64,000 nucleotides of DNA from Campylobacter sp. CCUG 57310 (GCF_013201975.1 NZ_CP053845.1:1178001-1242000), one strand, 5' to 3'; shown: positions 9,246 through 17,258, numbered from the stretch's first letter. Translations and numbers: made by a program. Notes: generated by a model from the sequence alone, not told the origin.

Positions 9246-10358
9246 TCAAAAGGCGACTTTAAATTCCGTTATGCCGTTACCGCTCTTGCAGCTTATTTTG
9301 AATTTCAGCTCATCGCAAAATTTCTTAACGATATTAAGCCCTATGCCAAATCCTCCGTTTGCCTCGTCAAATCTCGTGTAAAGATCAAATATATGAGGTA
9401 AATTCTCTTTTGATATTCCCTGTCCGCTATTTGTGATAACAAGAGCTTTTTTATCAAGCTTCACGCTTACATCTCCGCCTTCGTTTGAGTATTTCACGGC
9501 GTTACTTAAGAGGTTATCAACTATCTTTCGCACCTTAAATTTTGAAGTTACAAGCGTGACATCCTTGATATCAACAGTTAAATTTATGCCTTTTTGCTTT
9601 AAATTTAGCGAGAAAAACTCAAGCCTCTCGCTTACTATATGAGCTAAATTTACCTCTTCATTCTCTTCGTATTTTTTATTTAGCCTTAAGATCGTAAGGT
9701 CTTCGTATAAATTTGATATCGTATGCGCGGCGGTTTTGATATTGCCAAGATATTTTTCAGGATCGGTTTTAAATAGCTCTATACTCATCAAAATCACGCT
9801 TAAAGGAGTGTTTATCTCGTGAGTCGTATCGCGGATAAATCCGTCTAAAAACTCTATCTTTGCGTATAGCGGACGCAGAGATAGCCTGATGATAAGATAA
9901 GCTATTAGCAAGATCGCGGCCAAGACTCCAAGCGAAACGAGCAAAATTTGAGCCTTGAGTGCTAAGAGTTTAACCTTAACATCAGTGCGCTTAATGGCTA
10001 CAAGATACTCGTTTTGACTTTTTTTATCATGGACTTTAAACTGCACTACATTTTCTTCACCGTCCATGTAGTTACGCCCCATTCCCTGCTTTGGCTTAAA
10101 GTCATCTTCTATCACTTCGCCCGTTTTTAAATTTACGACATAAGCCTTCATGTCGTCAAAGTCATCATCGTCAAGCTCGCCGTTGTTGTGAAGTTTTATC
10201 TGAAGTTCGCGCTTAAAATCCCTAAAATCAAATGCGTCCTTGTCCATTATGAAGTGTTTTTCTCTATCATAAAAAACTTTGCCGAAAAACACCAAAAACG
10301 CAACGCTGGTTAAAAAATACAGCAAAAATATGGGCAAAACATGGCGTTTCTTAAACAT
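9246..10358 (-). CDS. Two-component sensor histidine kinase
   Basis: This is an inner-membrane sensor kinase of 370 residues. TM1 is near residues 8-28, followed by a ~105-residue periplasmic sensor region that is strongly acidic (NGELDDDDFDDMK), then TM2 near 136-160 and a short linker. The HisKA helix carries the phospho-accepting histidine in RDTTHEINTPLSV near residue 181. A HATPase_c domain follows, with DNLLSNAVKYS (N box), SGQGIS (G1) and GFGIGLNIVKKF (G2). It overlaps its response regulator by 8 bp. The acidic sensor region may bind a cation, but this is inference. The 9057-9245 gap downstream shows nothing I can name. Confidence 0.9.
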   Translation of the reverse strand: MFKKRHVLPIFLLYFLTSVAFLVFFGKVFYDREKHFIMDKDAFDFRDFKRELQIKLHNNGELDDDDFDDMKAYVVNLKTGEVIEDDFKPKQGMGRNYMDGEENVVQFKVHDKKSQNEYLVAIKRTDVKVKLLALKAQILLVSLGVLAAILLIAYLIIRLSLRPLYAKIEFLDGFIRDTTHEINTPLSVILMSIELFKTDPEKYLGNIKTAAHTISNLYEDLTILRLNKKYEENEEVNLAHIVSERLEFFSLNLKQKGINLTVDIKDVTLVTSKFKVRKIVDNLLSNAVKYSNEGGDVSVKLDKKALVITNSGQGISKENLPHIFDLYTRFDEANGGFGIGLNIVKKFCDELKFKISCKSGNGITEFKVAF

Positions 10359-11016
10359 ATCTATATCCTAGCTTTGATGCGCTTACTATACGCTCCTTGC
10401 CAAGAATTTTGCGCAGTTCGGTTATATAAACGCGCAGACTAAGCTCGCTTGGATTCTCGTCATAGTCCCAAATTTGCTCATAAATTTCATCTCTGCTTAT
10501 GAACCTATCTCGGTTTTTAAGCAGCAGAGTTAAAAGTTTGGCTTGTTTTTTAGGCATGGTTACTATCTCTTCGCCCTTATAGAGCACGCCTTGCTTCATA
10601 TCAAAGCTGAAATTTTCATCAAGCATTTCAAATTCGCTTACGTTATGCACAAATGTTCTTTTAAGGATGTTATTTACGCGCAAAAGCAGCTCTTTAAGCT
10701 CGAAAGGCTTTTTGATATAGTCATCACATCCGCTCAAAAAGCCCTTTTGAAGATCGTTTATGGTGTTTAAAGATGTAGTAAATATGCAAGGAGTAAGCCT
10801 TCTAGCCTCTCTTAGCTCTTTTAGTAGTTCAAAGCCGTTGCCGCCGATGATTTTAACGTCAAATATCCATAGATCAAAGCTATTTTCATAGGCTAGATCC
10901 AAAGCCTCATTGTAGCTTTTGACACCCTCTACTTCAAAATTTTCACTTCGAAGATACGAACACATCATATCAAGCAGCATCGCCTCATCTTCGACTACTA
11001 AAATTTTAGCCACCAT
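10351..11016 (-). CDS. OmpR/PhoB-family response regulator
   Basis: This 221-residue DNA-binding response regulator is the partner of the kinase encoded just downstream. The receiver domain has the acidic pair near residues 9-11 (VVEDE), the phospho-acceptor Asp53 in LWIFDVKI, and Lys in DYIKKPF near residue 104. The C-terminal winged helix shows the OmpR-family elements KNRDRFISRDEIYEQIW, LSLRVYITELRKIL and the terminal SKLGYRYV. Its direct-repeat-like target is probably the 11-bp-period CTTAAC element found in front of the two downstream-facing periplasmic genes (see 11674 and 12212). Confidence 0.92.
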   Translation of the reverse strand: MVAKILVVEDEAMLLDMMCSYLRSENFEVEGVKSYNEALDLAYENSFDLWIFDVKIIGGNGFELLKELREARRLTPCIFTTSLNTINDLQKGFLSGCDDYIKKPFELKELLLRVNNILKRTFVHNVSEFEMLDENFSFDMKQGVLYKGEEIVTMPKKQAKLLTLLLKNRDRFISRDEIYEQIWDYDENPSELSLRVYITELRKILGKERIVSASKLGYRYV

Positions 11017-11117
11017 TACTCCTTAAGCTAAATTTACGGATATTACTATTTTTGATTTTAATAAAGCATAAATTTTAGCTTTAAGCTCTTGAGCCAAAGA
11101 ACGCAAGAGCCATAAAT

Positions 11118-11633
11118 TTACTGCCACATACAGCCAAAGCCTGCACCGTATCCCTGCGCGCTATTTTTATTCATACCCATTCCCTGGGCTTGATTCATAC
11201 CGCAATTAAAATTTTGATTGCAGTTTTGATGAGCTTTCATCTTGTGTCCTTTGCCTGATTTATGATGCCAGCCGTGACCGTTACTTTGACCTACGCCATA
11301 AGCGTAAAATCCCATTTTACGAGCCTCTTTTACGCTTAAAGCGTCTATTTTATCCCTCATCATTGCTCTATACTCTTGCATAAATTTTACTCTCTCATCA
11401 GGACTCATCGCAGACATCTTCTTTCTCATCTGCTCTCTAAAGTCGCCTCTTATATCCGCTATCTGCGAATCAATCTTGACCGCGCGCTTATGAATTTCAA
11501 ACGAAATTTCACTTAGCGTCTTTGCGTCCGCACTTGCTATCATGCTGTTTAACTGCTCGTTTGAACTATCGCTAATTGAGCTTGCAAACAAACTTCCCGC
11601 GATTAATATCGCAATCAAACCTAACTTTTTCAT
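11118..11633 (-). CDS. Periplasmic small protein with His/Met/Cys-rich tail (possible DUF1104 family)
   Basis: This 171-residue protein has a clear signal peptide (residues 1-17). It continues with a charged helical domain containing ADAKTLSEISFEIHKRA and ending in LSVKEARKMGF, and then a low-complexity tail (about residue 118 on) rich in His, Met, Asn, Gly and Cys. The tail (NGHGWHHKSGKGHKMK, NCNQNFNCGMNQ, ending GFGCMW) looks like a Cu+/Cu2+ or other soft-metal binding region. The helical part resembles, from memory, epsilonproteobacterial DUF1104 proteins. It is a paralog of the next gene, 11827-12174. It sits between that paralog and the two-component system, which probably regulates it. 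Confidence 0.75.
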   Translation of the reverse strand: MKKLGLIAILIAGSLFASSISDSSNEQLNSMIASADAKTLSEISFEIHKRAVKIDSQIADIRGDFREQMRKKMSAMSPDERVKFMQEYRAMMRDKIDALSVKEARKMGFYAYGVGQSNGHGWHHKSGKGHKMKAHQNCNQNFNCGMNQAQGMGMNKNSAQGYGAGFGCMWQ

Positions 11634-11673
11634 CTTCTCTCCTTGTGTTGAAATGTAAGTAAAGTATAAAGAA

Positions 11674-11695
11674 AAGTTGTGAAGAAAAAGTTAAG
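11674..11695 (-). promoter_or_regulatory. Probable response-regulator binding site (11-bp-period hexamer repeat)
   Basis: Read in the direction of the downstream gene, this holds CTTAAC-N5-CTTCAC, two hexamers one helical turn (11 bp) apart, ending 41 bp before the ATG at 11633. An identical 22-bp copy sits at 12212-12233 the same distance before the paralogous gene. A TATACT -10-like box follows about 8 bp downstream, so the site occupies the -35 region. Such tandem 11-bp repeats are the usual target form of OmpR/PhoB-family regulators, and one is encoded next door. Confidence 0.6.
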
Positions 11696-11826
11696 CAAAA
11701 TTTATAAAATAATCTATAGTGTGAATTTAAATTTATCTTTTTAGTTAAATTTGGTATGTAAATTTAAGATTATAAGAAAGTCAAATTTGACCGAGTAGTT
11801 TCGGTCAAATTCCGTGTTGTATTAGA

Positions 11827-12174
11827 TTAAATTTCTATGGGCTTAAGTGCCAGTTCGTTTGCCTCTTTAACGCTTAAATTTAAGACTTTTTCATTGTAGC
11901 TGGCGATAAATTTTTCTTTAAATTTCGCTTGCTCATCTTGGCTTATAGAGGCTATTTTCTTATCAAACTCGGACTTAAAGTCTTGCTTTGAAGCCTCGGC
12001 TTCAACTCTTAGCTTGGCGGCTCTTTTATCTATCTCAAATGAAATTTCGCCCAAAGTCTTAGCATCGGCGTTTTTTATCATTTTGGCAAATCCGCACGAC
12101 TGAGCTTTGTCAAATTTCGCCGATAAATAAGCTTTAAAAGCAACTAATATGCTCATGATTTTTAATCTTTTCAT
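11827..12174 (-). CDS. Small exported protein, paralog of 11118-11633
   Basis: This 115-residue protein has a hydrophobic, signal-like N-terminus, although the cleavage site is unclear. It has the same helical core as its neighbour: NADAKTLGEISFEIDKRA near residue 34, a charged helix DEQAKFKEKF, and LSVKEANELA near the end. Unlike the neighbour it has no metal-binding tail, so the two look like a duplication that kept or lost a tail. No function is established. It shares the upstream element at 12212-12233 and is followed by the paralog and then the two-component system. Confidence 0.72.
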   Translation of the reverse strand: MKRLKIMSILVAFKAYLSAKFDKAQSCGFAKMIKNADAKTLGEISFEIDKRAAKLRVEAEASKQDFKSEFDKKIASISQDEQAKFKEKFIASYNEKVLNLSVKEANELALKPIEI

Positions 12175-12211
12175 ATTTTCTCCTTAAAAGTTATGAAAAG
12201 ATTTTAAAAAG

Positions 12212-12233
12212 AAGTTGTGAAGAAAAAGTTAAG
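12212..12233 (-). promoter_or_regulatory. Second copy of the 22-bp probable response-regulator site
   Basis: This copy is identical over 22 bp to 11674-11695, again CTTAAC-N5-CTTCAC in the direction of the gene that starts at 12174, and 38 bp from its ATG. The surrounding bases differ between the two copies, so the identity is not merely part of a longer recent duplication. It lies in the 67-bp gap after the M23 peptidase stop, giving the paralog its own promoter. Confidence 0.6.
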
Positions 12234-12241
12234 TCGTCAAA

Positions 12242-13048
12242 CTAAAAAAGAGCGTTTATCTTTTTGATGAAATTTATCGGATTTACCTGCACTGAGTTTA
12301 CGATAACGCCAAAATGAAGATGAGGACCGCTAACTCTGCCGCTAGCTCCGCTTAGTCCGATTATCTCGCCCTTTTTTATCTTTGCGCCAAGCTTTACGTC
12401 AATCCTGCTTAAATGATAATACTGCGTATAAATTCCCTCTCCGTGATCTATCACAACCGAGCCTCCGGCGTAGTATCTATCTTTTGCGATTACGACTATA
12501 CCGTCATTGCTGGACACTACAGGAGTACCGATAGCCGCACGAAAATCGGTTCCTGAGTGATAGCTCTTAACCAGATCGTTAAAAACTCTAGCAGTTCCAA
12601 ATTCGCTTGTGATAACAGAGCTCATGGGACTAATAAACTCGGAGTTAAATTTAAGCCCTTTTGAATAGGTCGCATAAATTTTACTAGCCTCTTTGCGCTC
12701 CTTTTCAATTCTTTCTAAGACATCTTTTGGCGGAGTTACTTTTGAAGGCTCTACGCTTATCTTTTCTTTTTTATAATCTCCTTGCTCCACTTTAAAAATA
12801 ACGCTCGTAATTTCGCCGTTTAACTCGTTTTTTAAAACCAACTCGCCCTTTTTATGATAGCTTGCTGAAACTATGGCAAATTTTAAATTTTTATCTTCTG
12901 GATGAGGATGCCAACTTCTTTTTTTACCGTCGATACTCAAATTTCCTGCAAAATTTGAACCAATCTGAACTATTTCAACATCGCCGTTTATAATGCTCTG
13001 AGCTACCAAATTTAGGCATATTGCCACTATTAAAAAAATCTTTTTCAT
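12242..13048 (-). CDS. M23-family zinc metallopeptidase (peptidoglycan endopeptidase)
   Basis: This 268-residue exported LytM-type enzyme probably cleaves peptidoglycan cross-links. It has an N-terminal signal peptide (about residues 1-17), a beta-rich ~110-residue domain, a linker helix, and a C-terminal M23 domain. Zinc ligands are visible in YHSGTDFRA (HxxxD, near residue 166) and GPHLHFGV (HxH, near residue 245). Related enzymes in Helicobacter and Campylobacter (Csd/Pgp type) shape the helical cell, and that role is plausible here but not shown. The gene is transcribed toward the two paralogs and the two-component system. Confidence 0.88.
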   Translation of the reverse strand: MKKIFLIVAICLNLVAQSIINGDVEIVQIGSNFAGNLSIDGKKRSWHPHPEDKNLKFAIVSASYHKKGELVLKNELNGEITSVIFKVEQGDYKKEKISVEPSKVTPPKDVLERIEKERKEASKIYATYSKGLKFNSEFISPMSSVITSEFGTARVFNDLVKSYHSGTDFRAAIGTPVVSSNDGIVVIAKDRYYAGGSVVIDHGEGIYTQYYHLSRIDVKLGAKIKKGEIIGLSGASGRVSGPHLHFGVIVNSVQVNPINFIKKINALF

Positions 13049-13142
13049 GTAAACACTTTATATAAATTTAGCAAATAATTTTTAAATTTAATAAAAAAAT
13101 ACTATAATAATGCAATTAGTTTATCAAAAAAAGGAAAACAAT

Positions 13143-13802
13143 ATGAATAGATTGTTCAAAGTTACGCTTGGACTGCTTGTAATGTTTCAATTCGGGCTTG
13201 CCGATCTTACTCAAAATCAAAAAGTAAGAACAGCGCTTAATATACTTGATAGCTTTGGAAGAGGAAACAAAAGCTACAATTTAAAAGATATTAAAGCAAT
13301 CGCGATCATTCCAAACATGACAAAAGGCGGAGTTATCATAACCGGTCATAGCGGAAGCGGAATTTTTGTCGCAAGAAACGATGATAACGAGTGGAGCAGC
13401 CCTGTATTTATCGATTACAGAGGTGCTGGCGTTGGCGTGCAGGCAGGATATCAGTCAAGCGATTTAATTTTGCTTTTTAAATCAAGCAGATCATATGACG
13501 GACTGGTAAACGGTAAAGGCTCAATTGATGTAAGCGCAGATGCTTCGTTTTTTAAATCGGGTGTTAAAACAGGGATCATGACGGATTTGCCTGAAATTTC
13601 GGCTTGGGCTACTACTCCTGCTGATAATTCGGGGCTTTTTGTAGGCGTTAGCATGAATGTATCAAACATCGTAGTAAATAATCAAGATACAAATGACTAC
13701 TACGAAAGAATCTACAATATCGAAGACATATACAACAACTCTCCAAAAGAGAGCAGATACACTCAAAAGTTAAAAGAAGTTATACTGAAATATTTTGATT
13801 AA
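13143..13802 (+). CDS. SYLF-domain lipid-binding protein (Ysc84-like), exported
   Basis: This 219-residue protein has a signal peptide (about residues 1-20) and a SYLF domain, a fold that binds phospholipids and is often found in outer-membrane or periplasmic proteins. Visible family features are the N-terminal helices ending in AIAIIPNMTKGGVIITGHSGSGIFV, then GAGVGVQAGYQSSDLILLF, and KSGVKTGIMTDLPEISAW. I use the ATG at 13143 with AAAAAAGGA upstream; a TATAAT at 13103-13108 is its likely -10. It diverges from the M23 peptidase. Confidence 0.85.
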   Translation: MNRLFKVTLGLLVMFQFGLADLTQNQKVRTALNILDSFGRGNKSYNLKDIKAIAIIPNMTKGGVIITGHSGSGIFVARNDDNEWSSPVFIDYRGAGVGVQAGYQSSDLILLFKSSRSYDGLVNGKGSIDVSADASFFKSGVKTGIMTDLPEISAWATTPADNSGLFVGVSMNVSNIVVNNQDTNDYYERIYNIEDIYNNSPKESRYTQKLKEVILKYFD

Positions 13803-13812
13803 AATTTAGAAG

Positions 13813-13841
13813 ATATGGTTTAGTCTTTGGCTAAACCATAT
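13813..13841. terminator. Hairpin between convergent genes, probable bidirectional terminator
   Basis: A perfect 11-bp stem (ATATGGTTTAG pairing with CTAAACCATAT) encloses a 7-nt loop, 11 bp after the SYLF gene stop. Its right arm includes the end of the convergent small gene. The flanks are A/T-rich on both sides, though without a long T run. Confidence 0.55.
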
Positions 13842-14040
13842 AAAGAGAAACGAATCTTTTTTTATTGATCGGAGAAAATTGAGTCATATACTCAAAAGCC
13901 TCTTCGTAATCGCCGTCAGTATATTTTGCAACCTCTTCGATTAGTTCAAAAAGCTCTTCATCATCCATTGACTCAAAACTGCCTCTATTTTCCAAAACTT
14001 CCAGCAACACGGCGTCTAGCTCAAGCTCATCGTACGTCAT
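13831..14040 (-). CDS. Small acidic protein, function unknown
   Basis: This is a 69-residue, very acidic, probably helical soluble protein (DDEELFELIEEVAKYTDGDYEEAFEYM). It has a good ribosome site (AAAGGTGG) before the ATG at 14040. I do not recognise the family. It is convergent with the SYLF gene and diverges from the Fur-family gene. Its acidic, helix-rich make-up is similar in style to the unknown 75-residue protein at 60544-60771, without clear sequence identity. Confidence 0.6.
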   Translation of the reverse strand: MTYDELELDAVLLEVLENRGSFESMDDEELFELIEEVAKYTDGDYEEAFEYMTQFSPINKKRFVSLYMV

Positions 14041-14173
14041 AATCCACCTTTTAAAAGTTTTTGCGGAATTATGCCAAAAGAAACTTTAAATTCGCTTATT
14101 TTAATAATTCTTAAAATTCGCAAAATATTTCCCGGTCGCTCTTAATTTTATAACCAAATCAGCTTATCTTAAC

Positions 14174-14202
14174 TATAATATAAATTATGATAGCGATTAT
14201 AA
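14174..14202 (+). promoter_or_regulatory. Promoter of the ferrosome-like operon with a Fur-box-like site
   Basis: A TATAAT at 14174-14179 is followed at 14188-14202 by TGATAGCGATTATAA. That site matches 11 of the 14 fixed positions of the 7-1-7 Fur consensus TGATAAT-N-ATTATCA. It would overlap the transcription start, a position suited to repression by a Fur-family protein. The whole 14041-14247 gap is otherwise AT-rich without other features. The site was found by eye; its statistical weight in this AT-rich DNA is untested. Confidence 0.5.
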
Positions 14203-14247
14203 ATTCTGCAAATAAAATTCAAAATTTCAAACATAAAGAGTAGCACA

Positions 14248-14682
14248 ATGCAAAATTTTGATAAATTCTATTCAAAATTTTCGGCTTTCTTAAAAGACTT
14301 TAACTATAAAAATTCTATCCAAAAAGAAAGAATCCTAAAGATACTTTATGTCAGTGATGAGCACTTAAGTGCAGCCGATATAAAGGCTATTTTCAAGGAT
14401 GAATTTGAAGAGAGTATAAGCCTGACGGCAATTTATCAATTTTTAAATTTTCTTGAGGAGATAGCTCTTGCTATAAGCTTTGAAAAAGGCGGGGTTAAGA
14501 AATTTGAGCTAAATTTAAAATCGCATCACGATCATATAATATGCATAAAATGCGGCAAAGTGGCTAGCTTTTACGATGAAACGATAGAGCGAAGACAAGA
14601 TGAAATTTGCAAAGAGAGAGAATTTAAAAACGAAGGACACACAATGATACTTTACGGAGTTTGCGCACAATGTCAAATTTAG
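14248..14682 (+). CDS. Fur-family metal-dependent transcriptional regulator
   Basis: This 144-residue Fur-superfamily repressor has an N-terminal winged helix with SLTAIYQFLNFLEEIALA (recognition helix, near residues 52-70), the regulatory metal region KSHHDHIICIKCGKVASFYDE near residue 92, and a second CxxC (CAQC) at the C-terminus. Together with CIKC this forms the structural zinc site. It is the first gene of the operon and overlaps the following ATPase by 13 bp, which ties it to the locus. It could be Fur or PerR-like; the sequence does not settle which. It is probably not the global Fur of the cell, given its dedicated context. Confidence 0.88.
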   Translation: MQNFDKFYSKFSAFLKDFNYKNSIQKERILKILYVSDEHLSAADIKAIFKDEFEESISLTAIYQFLNFLEEIALAISFEKGGVKKFELNLKSHHDHIICIKCGKVASFYDETIERRQDEICKEREFKNEGHTMILYGVCAQCQI

Positions 14683-16835
14683 TTATAAAGTCCAAAACAA
14701 ACGGACGCGTGAGGCTAAAATCAAAAGAATTTAGCCCGGCCAATATAGGCAAGATAGAAAAAATATTGCAAAATAAAGTTAAAAATTTAAGGCTCAATCC
14801 CTACTGCCACTCACTTATAGTGCATTTTGACGAGAGTAAGATAAATTTAGATGAAATTTTTAAAAATTTAAAAAGAGCCATTCCGAATTTAATTCCAGAT
14901 CAAAATTTAGCAGACAAACCAAGCTTAAAAGATAAAAGCAAAAGAATTTCAAAAAGCGCTTCAAAAGCCTGTTTGCCTTGCAGTGTAGATACTAAACCTA
15001 ACTGGAAAATCAAACTTCTAAAATTTTCAGCCCTTACTCTGATAGCAGGAGCGATTTTTGTTAAAGAGCATATCATGCTAACCCCGATCGGCATTATCTC
15101 TAAACTTGCTCTTGGCGCATTTAGTCTCTATCTTTCCGTCCCGCTTTTAAAAGAGGGCCTAAGCGAGCTAAAAGAGAAGAAAATCAGCCTTCAAAGCTTC
15201 ATCGCATTTGCGCTTATTATCGCGATTTTAGGCGGAGAAGTAACGGCTGCATTTGAGATCATCTACATACTTAGAGGAAGTATGCTCTTTGAAGAATACA
15301 CGGCGAACAAATCTCGCAGAGAGATTGAAAATTTAATAAGCTTAGATGCCAAAAAAGCGTATGTCCTGCAAGGAGATTTGGAAGTGGAAATTCCGCTTGA
15401 AGAGATAAAAGAAAAAGACATTATAGTATGTAGAAGCGGAGAGAAGATCGTAGCCGACGGAGTTATCGTAAACGGAAGTGCAGAGATAAACGAAGCTATC
15501 ATAAACGGTCGAAGCGAGAGCGTTTATAAACAAAAGCACGATAGCGTCTTTGCAAATACGCTCGTTGAAAAAGGCAGAATATACATCAAAGTAAGCGCAA
15601 CAGGCAGTGAAACGTATATTTCAAGAGTGATTAGCGAAGTGCAAAAAAGCCTTGCAAACAAAAGCCAGAGCGAACTAAGCGCCGATAAGCTGGCTAGCCG
15701 CGTGCTAAAGCTGGGCTCGGCTTTAAGCGTTGGGACGTTTTTTGCGATGGGTTCGTTTCTAAGAGCTTTTAGCGTGATGATCGTGATGAGCTGTCCTTGC
15801 TCTACGGTGCTTGCCGCAAGCTCGGCAATAAGCGCCGGCATAGCAAGAGCCGCAAAAGACGGAATCCTCATAAAAGGCGGAGAATTTTTAGAAAATATCA
15901 GCCAAAGCGATGTGTTTTGCTTTGATAAAACGGGCACTTTAACTACAAGCAAGCCGGTATTGGTGCATTTTGAGCTTAAAAAAGGCGTTAGCAAGGAGGA
16001 GTTTTTCAAAATTGCGGCAAGCTGCGAATACCACAACACTCACCCGCTTGCAGTCTCAATCCTTGAATATACAAAATCACTTGGCATAAGCGTAAATTCA
16101 AAATTTAAAAGCGAAATTTTACCCGGTCTTGGCGTAAAAGCGACATTTGAAAACAGCGAGTATCTGCTTGGAAATTTAAATCTGCTCAAAAATCACGGAA
16201 TAAAAAGAGTAAATTTTAAAGTTGATGAATTTAAAAACAATGCAAACACTATCGTATATCTCGCAAAAGACGGCGTTGTGCTAGGCTTTATGGCGTATGA
16301 ACACGAGATAAGAGAAGGAAGCGTAGAAGCGATAGAAGCTTTAAAAAACAGAGGTGTAAAAAAGGTCGTTTTATTAACGGGAGATGATGAGAAGGTAGCG
16401 ACCGCATTTGCAAAGAAATTTAAATTTGACGAGATTTATCACTCGCTAATGCCTGATGATAAGGCTAAGATCGTGGAGTATTTGAAAGCCCACGGTAAAG
16501 TCGTAATGATAGGAGACGGCGTAAACGATACGCTTGCTATGAGCAAAGCGGATGTGGGTGTATCCTTTGCCAGCGGAGGAAGTGAAGCCGCGATAGAAAT
16601 TTCAAATATAGCTATAACAAACTCAAGACCTATGGATATAATCAGGCTTTACGACCTAAGCAAATTCGCACTTAAAGTAGTAAATCAAAACTACCAAATC
16701 GGCACAAGTACAAATATGCTAGGAGCCGCTCTTGGCGCTCTTGGAGTGCTAAACCCTGCCGGAGCAGGTCTGGTACATATAGCTCATACCGCAGGGATCA
16801 TAGCAAATTCAAGCAGAATAGGCATAAAAAGTTGA
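14670..16835 (+). CDS. P1B-type metal-transporting ATPase A (CPC type), ferrosome-like locus
   Basis: This 721-residue membrane ATPase pumps a metal ion across a membrane. Its N-terminus is an HMA-like domain that lacks the usual CxxC and instead has NGRVRLK near residues 9-15. After several TM helices come the actuator domain (with GRSE where TGES is typical), the TM metal site Cys375-Pro-Cys377, the phosphorylation site FDKTGTLT with Asp419, HTHPLA and GDGVND near residue 615. The ATG at 14670 overlaps the regulator gene; a TTG 9 bp earlier is less likely. A second, divergent ATPase closes the same gene block (18928-21009). Metal specificity is unproven; iron is inferred from context. Confidence 0.9.
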   Translation: MSNLVIKSKTNGRVRLKSKEFSPANIGKIEKILQNKVKNLRLNPYCHSLIVHFDESKINLDEIFKNLKRAIPNLIPDQNLADKPSLKDKSKRISKSASKACLPCSVDTKPNWKIKLLKFSALTLIAGAIFVKEHIMLTPIGIISKLALGAFSLYLSVPLLKEGLSELKEKKISLQSFIAFALIIAILGGEVTAAFEIIYILRGSMLFEEYTANKSRREIENLISLDAKKAYVLQGDLEVEIPLEEIKEKDIIVCRSGEKIVADGVIVNGSAEINEAIINGRSESVYKQKHDSVFANTLVEKGRIYIKVSATGSETYISRVISEVQKSLANKSQSELSADKLASRVLKLGSALSVGTFFAMGSFLRAFSVMIVMSCPCSTVLAASSAISAGIARAAKDGILIKGGEFLENISQSDVFCFDKTGTLTTSKPVLVHFELKKGVSKEEFFKIAASCEYHNTHPLAVSILEYTKSLGISVNSKFKSEILPGLGVKATFENSEYLLGNLNLLKNHGIKRVNFKVDEFKNNANTIVYLAKDGVVLGFMAYEHEIREGSVEAIEALKNRGVKKVVLLTGDDEKVATAFAKKFKFDEIYHSLMPDDKAKIVEYLKAHGKVVMIGDGVNDTLAMSKADVGVSFASGGSEAAIEISNIAITNSRPMDIIRLYDLSKFALKVVNQNYQIGTSTNMLGAALGALGVLNPAGAGLVHIAHTAGIIANSSRIGIKS

Positions 16836-16854
16836 TAACGATATGCAAAAAACT

Positions 16855-16875
16855 TTAAGTTAAGCTTAAGTTAAG
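16855..16875 (+). promoter_or_regulatory. 11-bp-period direct repeat, possible internal regulatory site
   Basis: The 84-bp gap between ATPase A and the next gene is the only sizeable gap in the early operon. It holds two copies of TTAAGTTAAG spaced exactly 11 bp apart (16855-16864 and 16866-16875). On the complementary strand this reads CTTAAC-N5-CTTAAC, the same pattern as the sites at 11674 and 12212. A GATAAT at 16881-16886 could be a -10, which would place the repeats over the -35 region. An internal promoter controlled by the neighbouring two-component system is an inference. Confidence 0.5.
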
Positions 16876-16919
16876 AAGTGGATAATAACGACAAATAAAG
16901 TAAATTTCAAAGGAAAACA

Positions 16920-17258
16920 TTGACCGCAACGCCAAATTTAGTAGCCACGGATATGATTTTAAAGATAGCTTCGTATTTCACGCCGATTCACCACACTACA
17001 GGACGCTTAAGAGTGCGCGTTAGCAGCAAGATAAAAGACGAAGCGCAAAATTTAGACATAAGCAAAATAGACGAGATGATAAACAGTATAGACGGCATAA
17101 AAAGCGTCAAATTTAATAAACTTATAGGCTCGGTAACCATAGAATACGATAAAGAAGTATTTGCAAAAGAAATTTGGGACGATCTGCTTGCGGGCAGAAA
17201 CATGGATCAAATTTCAATCAGGATAAACGAACTTGCAAGGAATATATATGCAAAATGA
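16920..17258 (+). CDS. HMA-like small protein with arginine motif, ferrosome-like locus
   Basis: This 112-residue protein carries a single ferredoxin-like HMA fold (beta strand, helix DISKIDEMINSIDGIKSVKFN, beta strand SVTIEYD). The CxxC metal motif is replaced by HHTTGRLRVRV at residues 24-34. The same kind of arginine-rich start is seen in both ATPases of this locus, and I recall this arginine (R3-type) HMA variant from ferrosome gene clusters. The start is TTG at 16920, supported by AAAGGAAAACA immediately upstream. It may dock to, or act as a companion of, the ATPases. Confidence 0.78.
   Translation: MTATPNLVATDMILKIASYFTPIHHTTGRLRVRVSSKIKDEAQNLDISKIDEMINSIDGIKSVKFNKLIGSVTIEYDKEVFAKEIWDDLLAGRNMDQISIRINELARNIYAK

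Noticed and set aside
14188-14202. Reading the site before the Fur-family gene as a PerR box
   Set aside because: The TTATAATNATTATAA pattern fits less well than the Fur 7-1-7 pattern, although both regulators bind similar DNA and the choice is not firm.
15524-16039. Minus-strand reading frame of 171 codons inside ATPase A
   Set aside because: It overlaps the CPC and FDKTGT motifs of the real gene; the product is Ser/Leu-rich with no recognisable features.
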